Below, piece after piece: positions 5,849 to 7,474 of a stretch of 7,474 bases of DNA. Where the stretch lies: the NCBI GenBank assembly GCA_002395865.1, contig DGVE01000035.1, forward strand, positions 1 through 7,474. The letters run 5' to 3'. A model generated the notes under the pieces. It did not search any database. It saw only the letters and a list, made by a program, of their open reading frames with translations, and had not been told where the DNA came from. Both the position numbers and the translations under genes were made by a program. Numbering within the stretch: position 1 is the first letter of the stretch; each line of letters begins with the position of its first letter. This stretch comes from Lachnospiraceae bacterium UBA4292. GTDB taxonomy: Bacteria; Bacillota; Clostridia; Lachnospirales; Lachnospiraceae.

Positions 5849-7474
5849 TTACTCTACGTCCTGAAGCGCTGCGAAATCCTCCTCGCCCGTACGTATCTTT
5901 ACGACACGGCTTACAGGATATACGAAGATCTTGCCGTCTCCGATCTTGCCTGTGTAAAGAGCCCTCTTCGCAGTCTCGATAACGCTGTCTACGGGTATCT
6001 TGCTCACTACCACCTCGAGCTTGATCTTAGGCAGCAGCGTCATATCCATCTCGACTCCTCTGTACATCTGACCGGCGCCCTTCTGGATGCCGCAGCCTGT
6101 TACCTGAGTTACCGTTATACCGGTGATACCGAGGGTGTTGAGCGCCTTCTTGATCTTGTCGTAGCGCGAGAGCTTGGTGATGATGACCACCTTGTGCATT
6201 CCGGAGTCCAGACTCGTTCCGGCCACGCTCGCGGATACGTTCTCCACCGGCACCGCCGCGTCTCTCTTTACCTGTGAAGCCTTGTCGTAATCGCTCACGC
6301 CGAGGCTGGTGTTGTCGTTCTCGCTCATGGCGCCGACGCTCATATCCACGATGGAGAAGCCGGCATATGCGGATGTAAGGCCGTGCTCCTTGATATCGAG
6401 ACCCTCGATCTCCTCCTCCTCGGTAACCCTGAGGCCTACTGTGTGCTTGATGATGGTAAATGCTATGAAAATGGTGACTACCGTCCAGGCGATCGTGACG
6501 CCCATACCGCCGAGCTGCTTGATAAGCTGATCGATGCCGCCGCCGTAGAAGAGACCCTCCTTAATACCTGCGCATGCAAAGCCGGGAGCAGTCTTCGTAG
6601 CGAAAAGACCTACCGCGACCGTACCCCAGATACCGTTGAACATATGTACCGCAACAGCACCTACAGGGTCATCGACATGTGTTACATGATCGTTGAACCA
6701 TACACCGAATACTACCAGAAGACCTGCCACCGCACCGATTATCGCTGCGCCTGCGCAGTCCGTAACATCGCAGGGAGCCGTGATGGCTACAAGGCCTGCC
6801 AGAGAAGCGTTCAGACACATGGATACATCGGGCTTGCCGTACTTCACCCATGTGAAGACCATGCAGACAACGGTCGCAACTGCGGGAGCAACTGTTGTCG
6901 TAAGGAATACAGAACCGAGTGTGGGAACATCCGTGGCAGCCGCGCCGTTGAAGCCGTACCAGCCGAGCCAGAGGATGAATACGCCGAGTGCCGCTATTAC
7001 AAGGTTGTGGCCGGGGAAGGCATTGACCTTGGTGACCTTGCCCTTCTCATCCTTCTCGAACTTGCCGATCCTCGGGCCGAGCATCCATGCGCCGATGAAT
7101 GCGCAGATACCGCCTACCATGTGGATGCAGTTCGAACCTGCGTAATCGTGGAAGCCCCACTCTGCCAGGAAGCCGCCGCCCCATGTCCAGTGAGCCTCGA
7201 TGGGATAGATCACTGCGGAGATGACTGCGGAATAGATGCAGTAGCTGAAGAACTTCGTTCTCTCTGCCATCGAACCGGATACGATGGTGGCAGTCGTCGC
7301 ACAGAACACAAGGTTGAATACGAAGCTCGAATAGTCGAATTCACCGTACTTTGTGAACACGTCAAAGCTGAAGCCGCCCATGAAGCCGCCTAAGATGTTC
7401 GTCCCGAGCATCAATGAGGCGCCGCAGATGAACCACATCACAGTACCTATACAGAAGTCCATCAGGTTCTTCAT
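5849..7474 (-). CDS. Ammonium transporter with fused C-terminal PII domain, 5' end cut by window edge
   Basis: Membrane Amt/AmtB-family channel carrying its own PII regulator; 541 residues are visible. The ATG at 7474 is most likely internal. MKNLMDFCIG is the conserved segment that follows the first transmembrane helix in Amt proteins, so about 45 N-terminal residues lie outside. The channel part (1–347) shows TIVSGSMAERTKF, DYAGSNCIHMVGG with His118 and AVHMFNGIWG with His277 (the pore twin histidines), and SLAGLVAITAPC. The cytosolic Amt tail LRVTEEEEIEGLDIKEHG (from 348) is followed by a polar linker of about 50 residues (374–425). A complete PII domain fills 426–541. It aligns without gaps to GlnB/GlnK: Gln464 and Lys483 (PII Gln39, Lys58), TGKIGDGKIFV, and KIRTGEED. 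PII position 51, the tyrosine uridylylated in proteobacteria, is Met476; position 49 is Val. PII normally binds ATP/ADP and 2-oxoglutarate and blocks AmtB, so the fusion probably gates itself. Amt–PII fusions are known in some Clostridia. No separate start for the PII part is evident. Confidence 0.95.
   Translation of the reverse strand: MKNLMDFCIGTVMWFICGASLMLGTNILGGFMGGFSFDVFTKYGEFDYSSFVFNLVFCATTATIVSGSMAERTKFFSYCIYSAVISAVIYPIEAHWTWGGGFLAEWGFHDYAGSNCIHMVGGICAFIGAWMLGPRIGKFEKDEKGKVTKVNAFPGHNLVIAALGVFILWLGWYGFNGAAATDVPTLGSVFLTTTVAPAVATVVCMVFTWVKYGKPDVSMCLNASLAGLVAITAPCDVTDCAGAAIIGAVAGLLVVFGVWFNDHVTHVDDPVGAVAVHMFNGIWGTVAVGLFATKTAPGFACAGIKEGLFYGGGIDQLIKQLGGMGVTIAWTVVTIFIAFTIIKHTVGLRVTEEEEIEGLDIKEHGLTSAYAGFSIVDMSVGAMSENDNTSLGVSDYDKASQVKRDAAVPVENVSASVAGTSLDSGMHKVVIITKLSRYDKIKKALNTLGITGITVTQVTGCGIQKGAGQMYRGVEMDMTLLPKIKLEVVVSKIPVDSVIETAKRALYTGKIGDGKIFVYPVSRVVKIRTGEEDFAALQDVE

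Noticed and set aside
6197..6199. Independent translation start for a free PII protein at Met426 of the fusion
   Set aside because: The frame is continuous with the transporter and no good ribosome binding site lies just upstream of this ATG.
4991..6277. 428-codon open frame on the plus strand, opposite purF and the end of amt–PII
   Set aside because: It is antisense to two certain genes, has an Arg/His/Leu/Tyr-rich composition typical of a shadow of a GC-rich gene, shows no known motif, and spans the intergenic spacer.
6383..7393. 336-codon open frame on the plus strand, opposite the Amt channel
   Set aside because: It is fully antisense to well-conserved Amt sequence, is rich in Cys, Ala and Glu, and shows no recognisable domain.
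7472..7474. ATG at the window edge as the true start of the transporter gene
   Set aside because: The sequence beginning here corresponds to an internal conserved Amt segment after the first membrane helix, so the real start is almost certainly beyond the window.

Overview
The window carries three large genes, all on the minus strand, so the biology reads from high to low coordinates. In transcription order they are an ammonium transporter with a C-terminal PII signalling domain (Amt–PII, 5' end cut by the window edge), purF (glutamine PRPP amidotransferase) and gltB (glutamate synthase large subunit, 3' end cut by the window edge). There are no mobile elements, RNA genes, repeat arrays or CRISPR. 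The protein types, the strong AGGAGG-type ribosome binding sites and the gene order suggest a Firmicute of class Clostridia. Lachnospiraceae is a reasonable guess, made from general knowledge and not from a search. Coding DNA is GC-rich and uses ATA, AGA and AGG freely; the two intergenic gaps are visibly richer in A+T.

Region by region: 7474–5849 is amt–PII. 5848–5753 is a short spacer with a UUCG-capped hairpin and the purF ribosome binding site. 5752–4370 is purF. 4369–4224 is a compact regulatory leader for gltB: a consensus promoter (TTGACA, 17 nt, TATAAT) just after the purF stop, then two small hairpins with six-base loops that fit the binding motif of ANTAR antitermination proteins, then a strong intrinsic terminator sharing bases with the second hairpin, then the gltB ribosome binding site. 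4223–1 is gltB, open to the window edge.

Together the genes cover ammonium entry with 2-oxoglutarate/nucleotide sensing (Amt–PII) and two enzymes that use glutamine amide nitrogen: PurF for purines and GltB for glutamate. The most interesting non-coding signal is the gltB leader. It looks like a conditional terminator, predicted to be opened by a nitrogen-responsive ANTAR regulator encoded elsewhere. The most interesting protein feature is the fused PII domain. It keeps the ligand-binding residues but has Met where the classical uridylylated tyrosine would be.
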